Assembly: GCF_001544915.2 (NCBI RefSeq)
Contig: NZ_FCOE02000001.1
Span: 248,001 to 312,000 of the forward strand
Direction of reading: 5' to 3'
Length of the DNA stretch: 64,000 nucleotides
DNA from: Caballeronia pedi
GTDB lineage: Bacteria > Pseudomonadota > Gammaproteobacteria > Burkholderiales > Burkholderiaceae
In this document: piece by piece, positions 16,600 through 26,688 of the stretch
Numbering within the stretch: the stretch's first letter is position 1
How the letters are laid out: each line of letters begins with the position of its first letter
The notes under the pieces: generated by a model
Told to the model about the DNA's origin: nothing
The model's input: the letters and a program-made list of their open reading frames with translations, nothing else
The model's database searches: none
Position numbers and translations under genes: made by a program

Positions 16600-19500
16600 T
16601 CAGCGGGCAGCGGACGGAGCCAGGGCGGCGGCGGGTGTTTCGATCTTACCCTGATCGCCTTTGAGACGCTGGATGACGGGTTTGCTCCACGAACCGGTGA
16701 TCGAATAGTCGAGTGCGAACGCTTTCTGGATCGACGCCGACAGCGCGATGTCCGCCGCGAGCACGCCGAGACCGAGCAGCGGATTGATCACGGCAGCGCC
16801 GATCGCAGCCGCGCCCGCGCCGACGGTCGGAATCACCTTCACGTGCAGATCCTGCGTCTGCTTCGGCATATCGACGAGGCCCTGCATCTGCACGCGCGCG
16901 GGCGACGTCACCATCAGGAAATCGTCCGTGCGGCTGATGCCGTCGACGATCTTCGCGTTGCCCGTGATCTTTTCGAACGGCAGACCCTTGCCGACGACAT
17001 CCTCGAAATGCAGCGTCAGCAGGTTCGCGAGGCTGCGCAGGCTAAAGATGCCGAGCCACTTCGCCGCGCCCGGCGCGCGCAGGATCTGCCCGTGCCGCAG
17101 ATCGACCGCGACATTGCCATCGAGCGTGTTCACATCGACCGCGGTCGGGCCGCCGTTCCAGCCCGCGTGGCCCGAGATCGTGCCGTTGCCCGAATTGACG
17201 ACATGCGGCGCGCCGAACCGGTCGATCAACTGGCCGCCGTTCTTCACGTCGAGCTTGAAATCGATCGATGTGCGGCGCGGGAGACTGTCGTCCGCGTCGC
17301 GCGTCGACGCCGCGATGACGCCGCCCGGCAGCGTGCGCCACGTCGCGTTCGCGGTCAGTGTGGCGTCGGGATTGATGAGTTCGAGCTTGTCGAGCGTCCA
17401 GATGGGTTCGTCGGCAATCACCTCGTTGTGCGCGTCCACTTCGAGCCGCCCGAGGCTGCGGCCACGGAACACCAGCTCATTTACGATGAGATCGATCGTC
17501 GGCATGTTGCGCGGCGGCTTGCTGATCACCTTGTCGACGGAAGCGCTTCCGGTCTTGTCCGGAATCACGACCTTCGCGAAGCGTGCCTGCAACGCGCCCG
17601 GGCTGTCCTTCGTCGCGCCCGGCGTCCACGCGACATCGCCCGCGATCTGATCCGACGCGATGTTCGCGCGCCACTTGCGATCCGCTTCGCTCGCGTCGAT
17701 GGCGACGTTCTCCCAGCGCCGGTCAAGGAGCTTGAGCGTCGTGAAGTGGATGGCGGCGTGCGTCGGAATGAACTGCCTGACGTTCTCGCTCATCGGCGGG
17801 CGCGGCGCGTTCGCGGCCGTGGCCGGCTCGGGCGCTGCGGCGGTGATGTCGGCGAAGGTCTTGCGCCAGGCATCGGCGTCCAGCTCGTTCAGATCGGCGC
17901 TTGCGCTCACGCCTTCGGCCGGCAGGTTGGCAGGCGTGTTCACGCCGATCGCGCCGCGCACGACCTTCAGGCGCGCGCGCATGTTCATCGGCTCGGCGGG
18001 ATTCTGCGGATCGATCTTCACCTGCGCCTGGCCGATCTGCTGAAACACGTAATGCGCGGCCACCGGCCCGACGCTCAGCCGCGCGTCATGCAGATCGGAC
18101 GCGCCGCCCGTCGCGGGCTGGAAGGTGAACGAGAACGGCATCGGCGTGCCGCGCGCCTTGCCGAACGGCGCGGGCAGATCGATGCCGAGACCCGTCAGGT
18201 CCGAACTCGCCTGCACGTTGGGCAGCGCGTTCTTCACGCCACGCACGTGCAACTCGTAGGGCGCGGTGCCGTCGATATGCTTCATGAACGCAGCGACCTG
18301 CGGCGTGATGCGCCGATTGAGCCGCTCGGCGGCATCCGCGCCGATGCGGCCGTCGACATCGATCGCATAGCTGCCGTCCGGCTGGACGCCGCCTTTCGCG
18401 CGCACGTCGCCGCCGAGCAGTTGCGCGCTCAGGCCGTTCAGCGTGACGGTCTTCGCGGCGAAATCGGCGCGGCCGCGCAGATGCGTGAGCGGCGGCAGCG
18501 TGCCGTAGGTGACTTCGTTGTCGGCGAAGGTGAGCGAGCCCTTGTACTCGGGCTTGATCGGCGGCAGCGGCGGGGGCGGACGGAAGCGCGGAATGCCGAG
18601 CGTGAGCGCGAGCGAGGCGTCGCCTTTCGCGTCGATCTTGCGCGTCGCGTGTTTCGCCATCAGGCCGAGCGAACTGTCGTCGACGTATTGCAGCATGTCG
18701 GCGAGCGGGCCGCGCGCGCGGCCGTCGATCCACAGCTTGGTCTCGCGATTGCCCGTATCGTCGATCCGCCCGACGACCTTCGAGACCTTAACGCCCCGGT
18801 AATGTCCGCGGTCGATGTCGAAGCCGAGCTTGTTCTGCGCGAGCGTGAACACGCCGTCGATGCCCTCGAACGCCGGCCAGAAATTCGGCAGGCCGTTGGC
18901 CATCTTGCGCGGCGGGAACGGCGTGGGGTCGAACTTGCCGCCCGTGAACGGCGCGTTGATGCGAAAGATGCCCGCGTCCGGAAACTTCGCGTACGGAAAG
19001 CGCGTGAGATCGCCGTGCACTTCGAGCGTCCCGTTCTTCGCGACGCCCGCCTGCAACGCGTGGCCTAGATAGACGCGCACGCGCTCGTTCAGGCTCGTCG
19101 GCAGATAGCGCACGAGGCTCGTCACCTTCAGATGCGCGACTTTCGCCTTCAGGTCGAGGTTGCCGCGCCCGTGGCCCTGGTTCCAGTACGAGGCGGTGAC
19201 TTCGCCTTCGGCGTCCGCGTTCTTCACACGCAGCGTGTCCAGATGAATCGTGAACGCGCGGCGCAATTCGCCGGGCGCGATGGCATCGGCGACGGTCCAG
19301 CGCGCGTTGCCCTGCAGCGAATCGAAAGTGAGGCGCGGATCGTCGAACGCGCCGGGAATGATGACCGCGGCGTTCTTCGTGTCGATCGTGATCCTGCCTT
19401 CCTTCTCGTTGGCGTCGACGCTGCCCCACAGATTCTCGACGCCCGGAATGCCCGCGCGCGGATGGTTGTTGATCGTGAGGCCGGGCGGCGGCTCCTGCGC

Positions 19501-20889
19501 CTGCACGCTCAGGCCTTCGAGTTCGCCCTTGAACGCGTAATGCAACAGCGCCGCGTCGCCTTTCTGGCGCTGCTGCCGTGCTTCTTCCTCGGTCTTCGGC
19601 GCGGCGCGCTCGGTGTAGATCGTGTAATGCGAAACCTGGCCGCGCGGATTGAAGCGCACGAGTTCGTTGAGGATTTTCGCGGGCACCGGCAACGCGCGCA
19701 CGAACTCCGCAAGGATGCCGATATCGACAGTATCGCCCGTCAGCCGCAGCAGTTGACCCTTGCCGACGCTCGGCGGCCGATACGTCGCCGTCAGCGCACG
19801 CGAGACCAGCAGACGTGCGACGGGCGTGCCGTCCGCGAGCGCGGGCTGGCCGAGTTCGGCCAGCAGGTCGCGCAGGTCGAGCGTGTACTCGGTGTCGTTC
19901 TTGTCGACGCTCCAGCCGAAACGCGCGATCGGCAGATCGAGGCGCGGCTGTGTCGCACGCACGCGCAGCGCGACGTTCGCGCCGGTCAGCTCGCCGGTCG
20001 CGTTCTGCAACTGGCCGCCCGCGAAGTTCAGCCAGATTTCGTTGTTGACGCGGCCGCTGTACATCTGAAACGGCGTCTTTACGTAGCGCGCGAGCGTCGG
20101 CAGATCGACCGGGCCGGTCGACACATAAAGGCGGCCGCTCCAGTTCGCGGGCGCGCCCATCGCGGAAAACGGCTGGTGACGGAAATCCGCGCGCAGGTCG
20201 AGCGGGCCGTGCAGCACGTCGCCGTCCGCCGGCGCCTTCAGCGCGAGGCGATGGCGCGTGCCGTCGTTGATGATCGCCAGATGCAGCCGCTTGAACGCGA
20301 TCTCGGGCGCGGTGCGTTGCGCATCGCGCCAGCGCAGCGTGCCGTCGCGCAGAAGGATGTGGTCCTGGCCGAGCAGCCAGGTCGTGAATGCGTTCGAGCC
20401 GGTGCGCTGCGCGGGGATCGGCACGCCTGCCACGGACAGCGCGCCGTCGGCGTTGCGCGCGATGATCACGTCGGGGCCGTCGACGGTCAGGTCCGCGAGC
20501 TTCGGCCGCAGATGCAGCAGCGACGCCCATGCGATGCTCGCGCTCGCGTGCGGCACGGCGAGACCGGGCGAGCCATCGGCGGCGTCGATGCGCAAGTTGT
20601 CGATATCGAGTGTCGGCGAGAGCCCGGACCATCGCGCGGAAATCCTGCCGATATGCAACTGCGCGTGAATCTTCGACGACACGAGCTGCTCGATGCGCGG
20701 CCGGAACGAATCGACCTGCGGCATGACGAGATAGCGCAGGCCGACGTACACGCCCGCCACCGCGAAATACGCGATGGCCGCGATGACGAGAATAATTTTG
20801 AAGACGCGTGAAAGCGCGCGCTCGGCGTTGCCGCTGGGCTTGGCTTGTCCAACTTCGTTCGGGTCGACGGATGGTCTGCTGTCGGACAT
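16600..20889 (-). CDS. yhdP: YhdP family AsmA-like envelope protein
   Basis: The predicted 1429-residue product has one N-terminal transmembrane segment (about residues 30-52, FKIILVIAAIAYFAVAGVYV) and a very long periplasmic part. YhdP-type proteins are bridge-like lipid carriers that help move phospholipids from inner to outer membrane, together with related AsmA proteins. The middle carries DUF3971-like beta-rich repeats, and the C-terminus has the AsmA-like ALDYSITGSWSKPVIQRLKG. The ATG at 20889 (MSDSRPSVDPNE) is chosen; the open frame continues 54 codons upstream without typical sequence. It is divergent from glnE with 185 bases between. Confidence 0.93.
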   Translation of the reverse strand: MSDSRPSVDPNEVGQAKPSGNAERALSRVFKIILVIAAIAYFAVAGVYVGLRYLVMPQVDSFRPRIEQLVSSKIHAQLHIGRISARWSGLSPTLDIDNLRIDAADGSPGLAVPHASASIAWASLLHLRPKLADLTVDGPDVIIARNADGALSVAGVPIPAQRTGSNAFTTWLLGQDHILLRDGTLRWRDAQRTAPEIAFKRLHLAIINDGTRHRLALKAPADGDVLHGPLDLRADFRHQPFSAMGAPANWSGRLYVSTGPVDLPTLARYVKTPFQMYSGRVNNEIWLNFAGGQLQNATGELTGANVALRVRATQPRLDLPIARFGWSVDKNDTEYTLDLRDLLAELGQPALADGTPVARLLVSRALTATYRPPSVGKGQLLRLTGDTVDIGILAEFVRALPVPAKILNELVRFNPRGQVSHYTIYTERAAPKTEEEARQQRQKGDAALLHYAFKGELEGLSVQAQEPPPGLTINNHPRAGIPGVENLWGSVDANEKEGRITIDTKNAAVIIPGAFDDPRLTFDSLQGNARWTVADAIAPGELRRAFTIHLDTLRVKNADAEGEVTASYWNQGHGRGNLDLKAKVAHLKVTSLVRYLPTSLNERVRVYLGHALQAGVAKNGTLEVHGDLTRFPYAKFPDAGIFRINAPFTGGKFDPTPFPPRKMANGLPNFWPAFEGIDGVFTLAQNKLGFDIDRGHYRGVKVSKVVGRIDDTGNRETKLWIDGRARGPLADMLQYVDDSSLGLMAKHATRKIDAKGDASLALTLGIPRFRPPPPLPPIKPEYKGSLTFADNEVTYGTLPPLTHLRGRADFAAKTVTLNGLSAQLLGGDVRAKGGVQPDGSYAIDVDGRIGADAAERLNRRITPQVAAFMKHIDGTAPYELHVRGVKNALPNVQASSDLTGLGIDLPAPFGKARGTPMPFSFTFQPATGGASDLHDARLSVGPVAAHYVFQQIGQAQVKIDPQNPAEPMNMRARLKVVRGAIGVNTPANLPAEGVSASADLNELDADAWRKTFADITAAAPEPATAANAPRPPMSENVRQFIPTHAAIHFTTLKLLDRRWENVAIDASEADRKWRANIASDQIAGDVAWTPGATKDSPGALQARFAKVVIPDKTGSASVDKVISKPPRNMPTIDLIVNELVFRGRSLGRLEVDAHNEVIADEPIWTLDKLELINPDATLTANATWRTLPGGVIAASTRDADDSLPRRTSIDFKLDVKNGGQLIDRFGAPHVVNSGNGTISGHAGWNGGPTAVDVNTLDGNVAVDLRHGQILRAPGAAKWLGIFSLRSLANLLTLHFEDVVGKGLPFEKITGNAKIVDGISRTDDFLMVTSPARVQMQGLVDMPKQTQDLHVKVIPTVGAGAAAIGAAVINPLLGLGVLAADIALSASIQKAFALDYSITGSWSKPVIQRLKGDQGKIETPAAALAPSAAR

Positions 20890-21074
20890 GCTGCTGCTGT
20901 GGGGCGATATGGTAGTTTTGCGTGTTTGACGCTGAAATGTAACACGGGCATTGCGGGGACGGCCGCTGCCCGTGCACTCGTGGATGCTCGCAAAGCCGCG
21001 CCCGGCAAGACTTGCGGCGCGGTTGACGAAGCGCTGTGTCTTACCAAGCAAGCAATGAGCGAACCCAACCTTTC

Positions 21075-23861
21075 ATGACCGACGCAACCCTTCTCAGTTC
21101 CGACTATTCCAACTATGCGGCGCGCGCGTATGCGGCGCGGCCCGAACTGGCGTCGAACGTCGCGCAGTGGGCGCAGACGCGCATCACGCGCGCATGGATC
21201 GAAGCGCGGCTCGATGCGCACTGCGTGCCCTGCAGCGAAAACGGCGCGCTCAATGAAGCCGCGCTCAAGACCGCGCTGCGGCGGCTGCGAACGGACGTGT
21301 TCTGCACGGTGATGGAGCGCGATCTCGCGGGTGCGGCGGATGTCACCGAAGTCACCGGCGCGATGACCGACCTCGCCGAAGTCACTGTGCAGCGGGCGCT
21401 CGCGGTGCTCTCGGCGGACCTCGAAACGCTCTTCGGCGAGCCGCGCGGACCGGACGGCGAGCGGCTGACGCTCGGCGTCGTCGGCATGGGGAAGCTGGGC
21501 GGGCGCGAGCTGAACGCGTCGTCGGACATCGACCTGATCTTCGTTTATGAGGAAGACGGCGAGACCGCGGGCGGCACGCGTTCCGCGCTCGCGACGCAGG
21601 AATTCTTCACACGGCTCGGCAAGCGTCTGATCGGCGCGCTCGCGGAGATCACGGAGGACGGCTATGTGTTTCGCGTCGACATGCGGTTGCGGCCGAACGG
21701 CGATTCCGGTCCGCTCGTGTGCAGTCTCGGCATGCTCGAAGAGTATTTCTACGTGCAGGGCCGCGAATGGGAACGCTACGCGTGGATCAAGGGCCGGCTC
21801 GTCTCGGAGACGCAAAGCGATTCCGCGAAGCGCCTCGCGAAGCAGCTCGAAGCGATCGCAACGCCGTTCATCTACCGTCGCTATCTCGACTACGGCGTGA
21901 TCGCCGCGATCCGCTCGCTGCATCAGCAGATTCGCCAGGAAGCGCGGCGGCGCGCGTCGATGCGGCCCGACAAGGCCGATGACGTCAAGCTCGGACGCGG
22001 CGGCATCCGCGAGATCGAGTTCAGTGCGCAGGTGTTTCAGTTGATTCGCGGCGGTCAGGCGGCGGATTTCCGCATTCGTCCGACGCTCGCCGTGCTCGAA
22101 CGCGCCGCCGCGCATGGCCTGCTCGCGCCCAGCGTGTGCAGCGCGCTGTCCGACGCGTACCTGTTTCTGCGCACGGTGGAGCATCGCCTGCAATACCGCA
22201 ACGATGCGCAGACGCACGCGATGCCCGTCGCCGACGACGAACGCGCGTTGCTCGCGAAATCGCTCGGTTTCGCGGACTACGCCGCGCTGATGGACACGCT
22301 CGACGCGCATCGCGAACTCGTCGAGCAGCAGTTCGACGAGATCTTCGCCGACAAGGTCAGCGGGCAGGGCGGCTGCGGCGTCGCGGAGGATTCGGCGGCG
22401 TCGTGGATCTGGAGCAGCGCGCTCGCCGACGATTCCGCGCAGGAAGAACTCGCCGCGCGTCTGATGGAACTGGGCTTTGCGGACCCCGCGCCGGTGCTCT
22501 CGCGTCTGACGGGCGTGTGGAATTCGGCGCGTTATGCCGGCTTGCCGTCGCAGAGCCGCGAGCGCTTCGACATCGTCGCGCAGCGCGCGCTCGAAGCCGT
22601 GCAGTCGATCGAGGCGGTGCGGCGCGGCGACACCATCGTGCGTCTTTTCGATCTGCTCGAAGCGACGGCCAAGCGCGGCGCGTATCTCGCGCTGCTGACG
22701 GAATATCCGAAGGCGCTGGAGCGCGTGTTGTCGGTGCTGTCGGGTTCGCGCTGGGCGGCGGGCTATCTGATTCGACATCCGCAATTGCTCGACGAATTGC
22801 TCGACGACGAAGCCATCGCGAGTCCGTTCGACTGGGCCGCGTTCAAGCATTCGCTGACCGCGCGGCTCGACGCCGCCGAGGACGCGGAACATCAGATGGA
22901 TCTGCTGCGTCACGCGCATCAGGCCGAAGTGTTCCGCATTCTGCTGATCGACCTCGCCGGGCATCTGACGGTCGAGCACGTGAGCGACCGTCTGTCCGAA
23001 CTCGCCGACGCCGTCCTCGACGTGACGGTGCAGACCGTGTGGAAGCAGTTCCCGAAGCGGCATCGGGAGACGCCGCGTTTCTCGGTCATCGCGTACGGAA
23101 AGCTCGGCGGCAAGGAACTGGGCTATGCGTCCGACCTCGATCTGATCTTCCTCTACGACGATGCCGACGACGCCGCCGCCGACATCTACGCGATGTTCAC
23201 GCGCCGCCTCATCACCTGGCTCACGGCGGCGACCGGCGCGGGCACGCTGTTCGATGTCGATCTGCGCCTTCGGCCGAACGGCGAATCCGGTCTGCTCGTG
23301 ACCGACCTCGCATCGTTTCGCCGCTATCAGATTCGCGAGGGCGACGCGGCGAACACCGCGTGGGTCTGGGAGCATCAGGCGCTTTCGCGCGCACGCTACA
23401 GCGCGGGCGATGCCGAAATCGGCGCGGAGTTCGAGCGGATTCGCGCGGATGTGCTCGTGATGGAACGCGATGCGGCCGCGCTCGCGCGCGAGATCGTGTC
23501 GATGCGCCAGCGCGTCGCCGACGGGCATCCGAACCGCAGCGACCTGTTCGACCTGAAGCACGATCGCGGCGGCATGGTCGATATCGAGTTCATCGTGCAG
23601 TACTGGGTGCTGCTGCACACACGTGAGCATCGCGAGTTTCTGCGCAACGCGGGCAATATCACGCTGCTCAAGCTCGCCGCGAAGTGCGGGTTGATCGCCG
23701 AAGACGAAGCCGATGTGATCGGCGCGGCGTACCGGCATTACCGCAAGCTCCAGCACACGCTGCGGCTCGACGGCATGGAAAAGGCGCGCGTCGATCCGGC
23801 CGAGGTTCAGGGCGAACGCGACACGGTGACGGCGTTGTGGGAGCGGGTGTTCGGCGTGTGA
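21075..23861 (+). CDS. glnE: Bifunctional glutamine synthetase adenylyltransferase/adenylyl-removing enzyme
   Basis: GlnE adds and removes AMP on glutamine synthetase in response to nitrogen status, signalled by PII proteins. The 928-residue product contains two nucleotidyltransferase domains with the paired signatures MGKLGGRELNASSDIDLIF (about residues 138-156, deadenylylating half) and YGKLGGKELGYASDLDLIFL (about 674-693, adenylylating half), and the expected RLRPNGDSG and RLRPNGESG metal-site motifs. The ATG at 21075 (MTDATLLSSDYSNY) is preferred; its ribosome site is weak. The gene is divergent from yhdP and stands alone. Confidence 0.96.
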   Translation: MTDATLLSSDYSNYAARAYAARPELASNVAQWAQTRITRAWIEARLDAHCVPCSENGALNEAALKTALRRLRTDVFCTVMERDLAGAADVTEVTGAMTDLAEVTVQRALAVLSADLETLFGEPRGPDGERLTLGVVGMGKLGGRELNASSDIDLIFVYEEDGETAGGTRSALATQEFFTRLGKRLIGALAEITEDGYVFRVDMRLRPNGDSGPLVCSLGMLEEYFYVQGREWERYAWIKGRLVSETQSDSAKRLAKQLEAIATPFIYRRYLDYGVIAAIRSLHQQIRQEARRRASMRPDKADDVKLGRGGIREIEFSAQVFQLIRGGQAADFRIRPTLAVLERAAAHGLLAPSVCSALSDAYLFLRTVEHRLQYRNDAQTHAMPVADDERALLAKSLGFADYAALMDTLDAHRELVEQQFDEIFADKVSGQGGCGVAEDSAASWIWSSALADDSAQEELAARLMELGFADPAPVLSRLTGVWNSARYAGLPSQSRERFDIVAQRALEAVQSIEAVRRGDTIVRLFDLLEATAKRGAYLALLTEYPKALERVLSVLSGSRWAAGYLIRHPQLLDELLDDEAIASPFDWAAFKHSLTARLDAAEDAEHQMDLLRHAHQAEVFRILLIDLAGHLTVEHVSDRLSELADAVLDVTVQTVWKQFPKRHRETPRFSVIAYGKLGGKELGYASDLDLIFLYDDADDAAADIYAMFTRRLITWLTAATGAGTLFDVDLRLRPNGESGLLVTDLASFRRYQIREGDAANTAWVWEHQALSRARYSAGDAEIGAEFERIRADVLVMERDAAALAREIVSMRQRVADGHPNRSDLFDLKHDRGGMVDIEFIVQYWVLLHTREHREFLRNAGNITLLKLAAKCGLIAEDEADVIGAAYRHYRKLQHTLRLDGMEKARVDPAEVQGERDTVTALWERVFGV

Positions 23862-23910
23862 AACGTGGCGCTGGAACGCGGTGCGCCCGCTCCCGGATCG
23901 CGTCGAGGAC

Positions 23911-24855
23911 TCAGGCAGTGGCTGCGCTGTCGCTCATTCGCGCGAGCCGTTCGTCGATCATCTTGCTCTTGATCGACGAAGCTTCTTTGAAACGCTCGTT
24001 CGTGTCGAGAAAGTTCACCATCGAGAGCGCCTGGCCAGCGGTGGAAGTGGTGAGCGTTTCCGGCCTCAGTCCCTGGATACCGAGCTGATTGGCGTGGCTC
24101 CACCAGAAATCGAAGATTGCCGGCGTGCACCAGCGTTGCCAAGGCTTGAAAACCGTCACGAAATGAAGGATGGCGAGATTATCTTCCTTCAGAATCTCAT
24201 TGAAATGTGACTCGGTGATCGCATGGGAGAACATCATCCGGTTCCATCCCGAATCAACGACGAGCTTGCGGCCTTCCGCGTATTTATTGAGGAGGCATTG
24301 ATCAAGCAATTCCAGTTGATGTTCGTGCTCTTGATACAGCCCTTTCGCTTTTTCAAGCATGCCGTCATTTCTGAGCGCATCGAGATCCATGAGCAGCACG
24401 CCGGCGTTGAGATAAGGATCGTCGACGCGTCTTGGTATCCTCGACATGCTTGCGCCCGGATCCGGCACGCCGGCGATCAGATGATCGCCCATGTCCATTG
24501 AGAACAGCGGGCCGAGATCGGACATGACCAGCGTATCCGCATCCACGTAAATGACACGCGATTCATGGATCAATGTCGGAATCAGCAAACGCAGATAGGT
24601 GCCGCGCGAGATATGACCGAGGGTTTTCCAGTTGTCGAAATGATCGGGTGGAACCGTAATCAGCTTGATCGACAGTCCGGTCTTTTGCTCGACGACAGAC
24701 TTGATTGGGACGATGCTCGCCTGATCTTCCTGAGGCACTATCCAGAAAATCTGAAGAGCGGACTTCGCGTTGGAAGCCAGAGAAAACGTGGATACAGCGG
24801 CGTATGGGGCGTAGCCTTTGTCGAAGCAATAGGCGACCGTGATGGGAGATGTCAT
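23911..24855 (-). CDS. Glycosyltransferase family 8 protein
   Basis: The 314-residue product matches GT8 retaining glycosyltransferases such as lipopolysaccharide galactosyl- and glucosyltransferases: ITVAYCFDKGYAPYAAVSTF at the N-terminus, the metal-binding DXD in RVIYVDADTLVMSDLGPLF (Asp105 and Asp107), YLNAGVLLMDLDALR, and DQCLLNKYAEGRKLVVDSGWN with LHFVTVFKPWQ. It probably adds a hexose to a cell-surface glycan from a UDP-sugar; donor and acceptor are unknown. The gene and its upstream region have clearly lower G+C (near 50-55%) than neighbours, and it separates glnE from recN, suggesting horizontal gain. It is monocistronic. Confidence 0.85.
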   Translation of the reverse strand: MTSPITVAYCFDKGYAPYAAVSTFSLASNAKSALQIFWIVPQEDQASIVPIKSVVEQKTGLSIKLITVPPDHFDNWKTLGHISRGTYLRLLIPTLIHESRVIYVDADTLVMSDLGPLFSMDMGDHLIAGVPDPGASMSRIPRRVDDPYLNAGVLLMDLDALRNDGMLEKAKGLYQEHEHQLELLDQCLLNKYAEGRKLVVDSGWNRMMFSHAITESHFNEILKEDNLAILHFVTVFKPWQRWCTPAIFDFWWSHANQLGIQGLRPETLTTSTAGQALSMVNFLDTNERFKEASSIKSKMIDERLARMSDSAATA

Positions 24856-24964
24856 TCTATCTGTCTACATTTTTTTAAGGCTCGATTCGAGCACGGTCAT
24901 TGCGCATGACTCGCGTCAGCGATTTTAAAGATCGCTGCCATTTGTGTTTGTTGTTATATGTGTT

Positions 24965-24988
24965 GCGTGTCGCGGGGCAGCGACACGC
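24965..24988 (-). terminator. Hairpin after recN
   Basis: A perfect 9-bp stem (gcgtgtcgc / gcgacacgc, 6-base loop) begins five bases beyond the recN stop on the minus strand. The following bases are A-rich rather than T-rich on the transcript, so termination may be weak. A second inverted repeat (cagcgat / atcgctg, 24917-24937) lies upstream of the glycosyltransferase gene. Confidence 0.55.
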
Positions 24989-24992
24989 GCGG

Positions 24993-26645
24993 CTAAGCAG
25001 CCAGCATTTCCTTCGCGTGCCTGCGCGTGGTCGCGGTGATCTCCAGCCCGCCCAGCATGCGCGCGACTTCCTCGATGCGCTTGCCTTTGTCGAGCGGCGT
25101 CACCGTGCTGACGGTGCCGCCGGCGTCGTCGGAAGACTTCGCGACCTGGAAATGCTGATCGCCGCGCGCGGCCACTTGCGGCAGGTGCGTGACGCACAGC
25201 ACCTGACGATCGCGTCCGAGCTGATGCAACAGACGCCCGACCACTTCCGCGACACCTCCGCCGATGCCCGTGTCCACTTCGTCGAAGATGAGCGTGGGCG
25301 TCGGGCTCGCGGTGCTCGCGATCACCGCGAGCGCGAGGCTGATGCGCGCGAGTTCGCCACCTGAAGCGACTTTCGCGAGCGGCCGCAACGCAACGCCCGC
25401 GTGACCGGCGACGCGGAATTCGATCTGCTCCAGCCCGTTCGCGCCGCCTTCTGCGAGCGGCACGAGCGCGACGTCGAAGCTGCCGCCCGCCATCGACAGT
25501 TCCTGCATGCCTTCGGTGACGGCTTTAGACAGATTTTTCGCGGCCTTCGCGCGCGCCTTCGACAGCACTTTGGCCTGCGCGAGATAGTCGCTCTTCGCCT
25601 TGTCGGCGGCGGCGTTGAGCGCGTCGAGATCGGCGGCGGCGTCGAGATCGGCGAGCTGGCGGCGGCGCGCGTCGTGTTCTTCCGGCAGCGTCTCGGGCTG
25701 CAGGCGGAACTTGCGCGCGGTCGAGTGAAGCTGATCCATGCGCCTTTCGACTTGTGCGAGGCGGTCGGGATCGAGCTCCAGCCGCTGCGCGTAGTGCGAC
25801 AGCGAGTAAGACGCCTCTTGCAACTGGATCTCCGCCGGTTCGAGCGACGCGAGCACGTCGTTCAGGTCGGAATCGATATCGGCGAGACCGCGTACCTTCG
25901 AGATGATCGCGCCGAGTTGAGAGATCATCGCTTCGTCGGATTCGGAGAGCGCTCCGAGCGCGCCTTGAACGCCGTCGATGAGACTCGCCGAATGCGACAG
26001 ACGATGATGCTCCGCGCTCACGTCTTCCCATTCGCCCGGCTGCGGCGCGAGCTTGTCGAATTCGCTCAGTTGCCACGCGAGGCGCTCGCGCTCCAGTTGC
26101 AGTTCGCGGTCGCGGCTTTGCGCGGTTTCGACGGCCTGCTGCGCATCGCGCATGGCGCGCCACGCGCGATTCACCGCGCCGGCGGTATCGATCAATTGCG
26201 CGTGGGTGTCGAAGAGTTCGCGCTGCGCGTCGGGGCGCATCAGCAACTGATGCGCGTGCTGACCGTGAATATCGACGAGCATTTCGCCCACTTCGCGCAG
26301 TTGCGTGAGCGTCGCGGGCGTGCCGTTGATGAACGCGCGCGAACGTCCGCCCGAATCGATCACCCGGCGCAGCATGACCGAGTCGCTGTCCTGCGACAAC
26401 GCGTGCTCGTCGAGCCAGCGCGTCAGCTGAGGATGCGTGCCGAATTCCGCGGTGATGTCCGCGCGCGCCTGACCGGTGCGCACGACGCTCGCGTCGCCGC
26501 GCGCGCCGAGCGTGAGCGCGAGGGCGTCGATCAGGATCGACTTGCCCGCGCCGGTTTCACCCGAAAAGACCGTGAAGCCTGGATCGAAATCGATATCCAG
26601 TGTGGCGACGATGACGAAATCTCGAATGGAAAGATGACGGAGCAT
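24993..26645 (-). CDS. recN: DNA repair protein RecN
   Basis: RecN is an SMC-like ATPase acting on double-strand breaks in recombination repair. The 550-residue product has Walker A GETGAGKSILIDALALTLG (residues 29-47), a long central coiled-coil region of about residues 150-390, the signature LRPLAKVASGGELARISLAL and Walker B TLIFDEVDTGIGGGVAEVVG. The N-terminus MLRHLSIRDFVIV is standard. It lies 43 bases after nadK on the same strand, a conserved pairing. I saw no clear LexA box upstream. Confidence 0.97.
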   Translation of the reverse strand: MLRHLSIRDFVIVATLDIDFDPGFTVFSGETGAGKSILIDALALTLGARGDASVVRTGQARADITAEFGTHPQLTRWLDEHALSQDSDSVMLRRVIDSGGRSRAFINGTPATLTQLREVGEMLVDIHGQHAHQLLMRPDAQRELFDTHAQLIDTAGAVNRAWRAMRDAQQAVETAQSRDRELQLERERLAWQLSEFDKLAPQPGEWEDVSAEHHRLSHSASLIDGVQGALGALSESDEAMISQLGAIISKVRGLADIDSDLNDVLASLEPAEIQLQEASYSLSHYAQRLELDPDRLAQVERRMDQLHSTARKFRLQPETLPEEHDARRRQLADLDAAADLDALNAAADKAKSDYLAQAKVLSKARAKAAKNLSKAVTEGMQELSMAGGSFDVALVPLAEGGANGLEQIEFRVAGHAGVALRPLAKVASGGELARISLALAVIASTASPTPTLIFDEVDTGIGGGVAEVVGRLLHQLGRDRQVLCVTHLPQVAARGDQHFQVAKSSDDAGGTVSTVTPLDKGKRIEEVARMLGGLEITATTRRHAKEMLAA

Positions 26646-26688
26646 GGACGCTTCGGGAAGGGGATTCGGAATTCGGGATGCGGGTGGA

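Noticed and set aside
20487..23756. A 1089-codon open frame antisense to glnE and the end of yhdP
   Set aside because: High-GC coding DNA commonly leaves long open antisense frames. The translation is Arg/His/Ala-rich low-information sequence, while glnE on the other strand is complete with all motifs.
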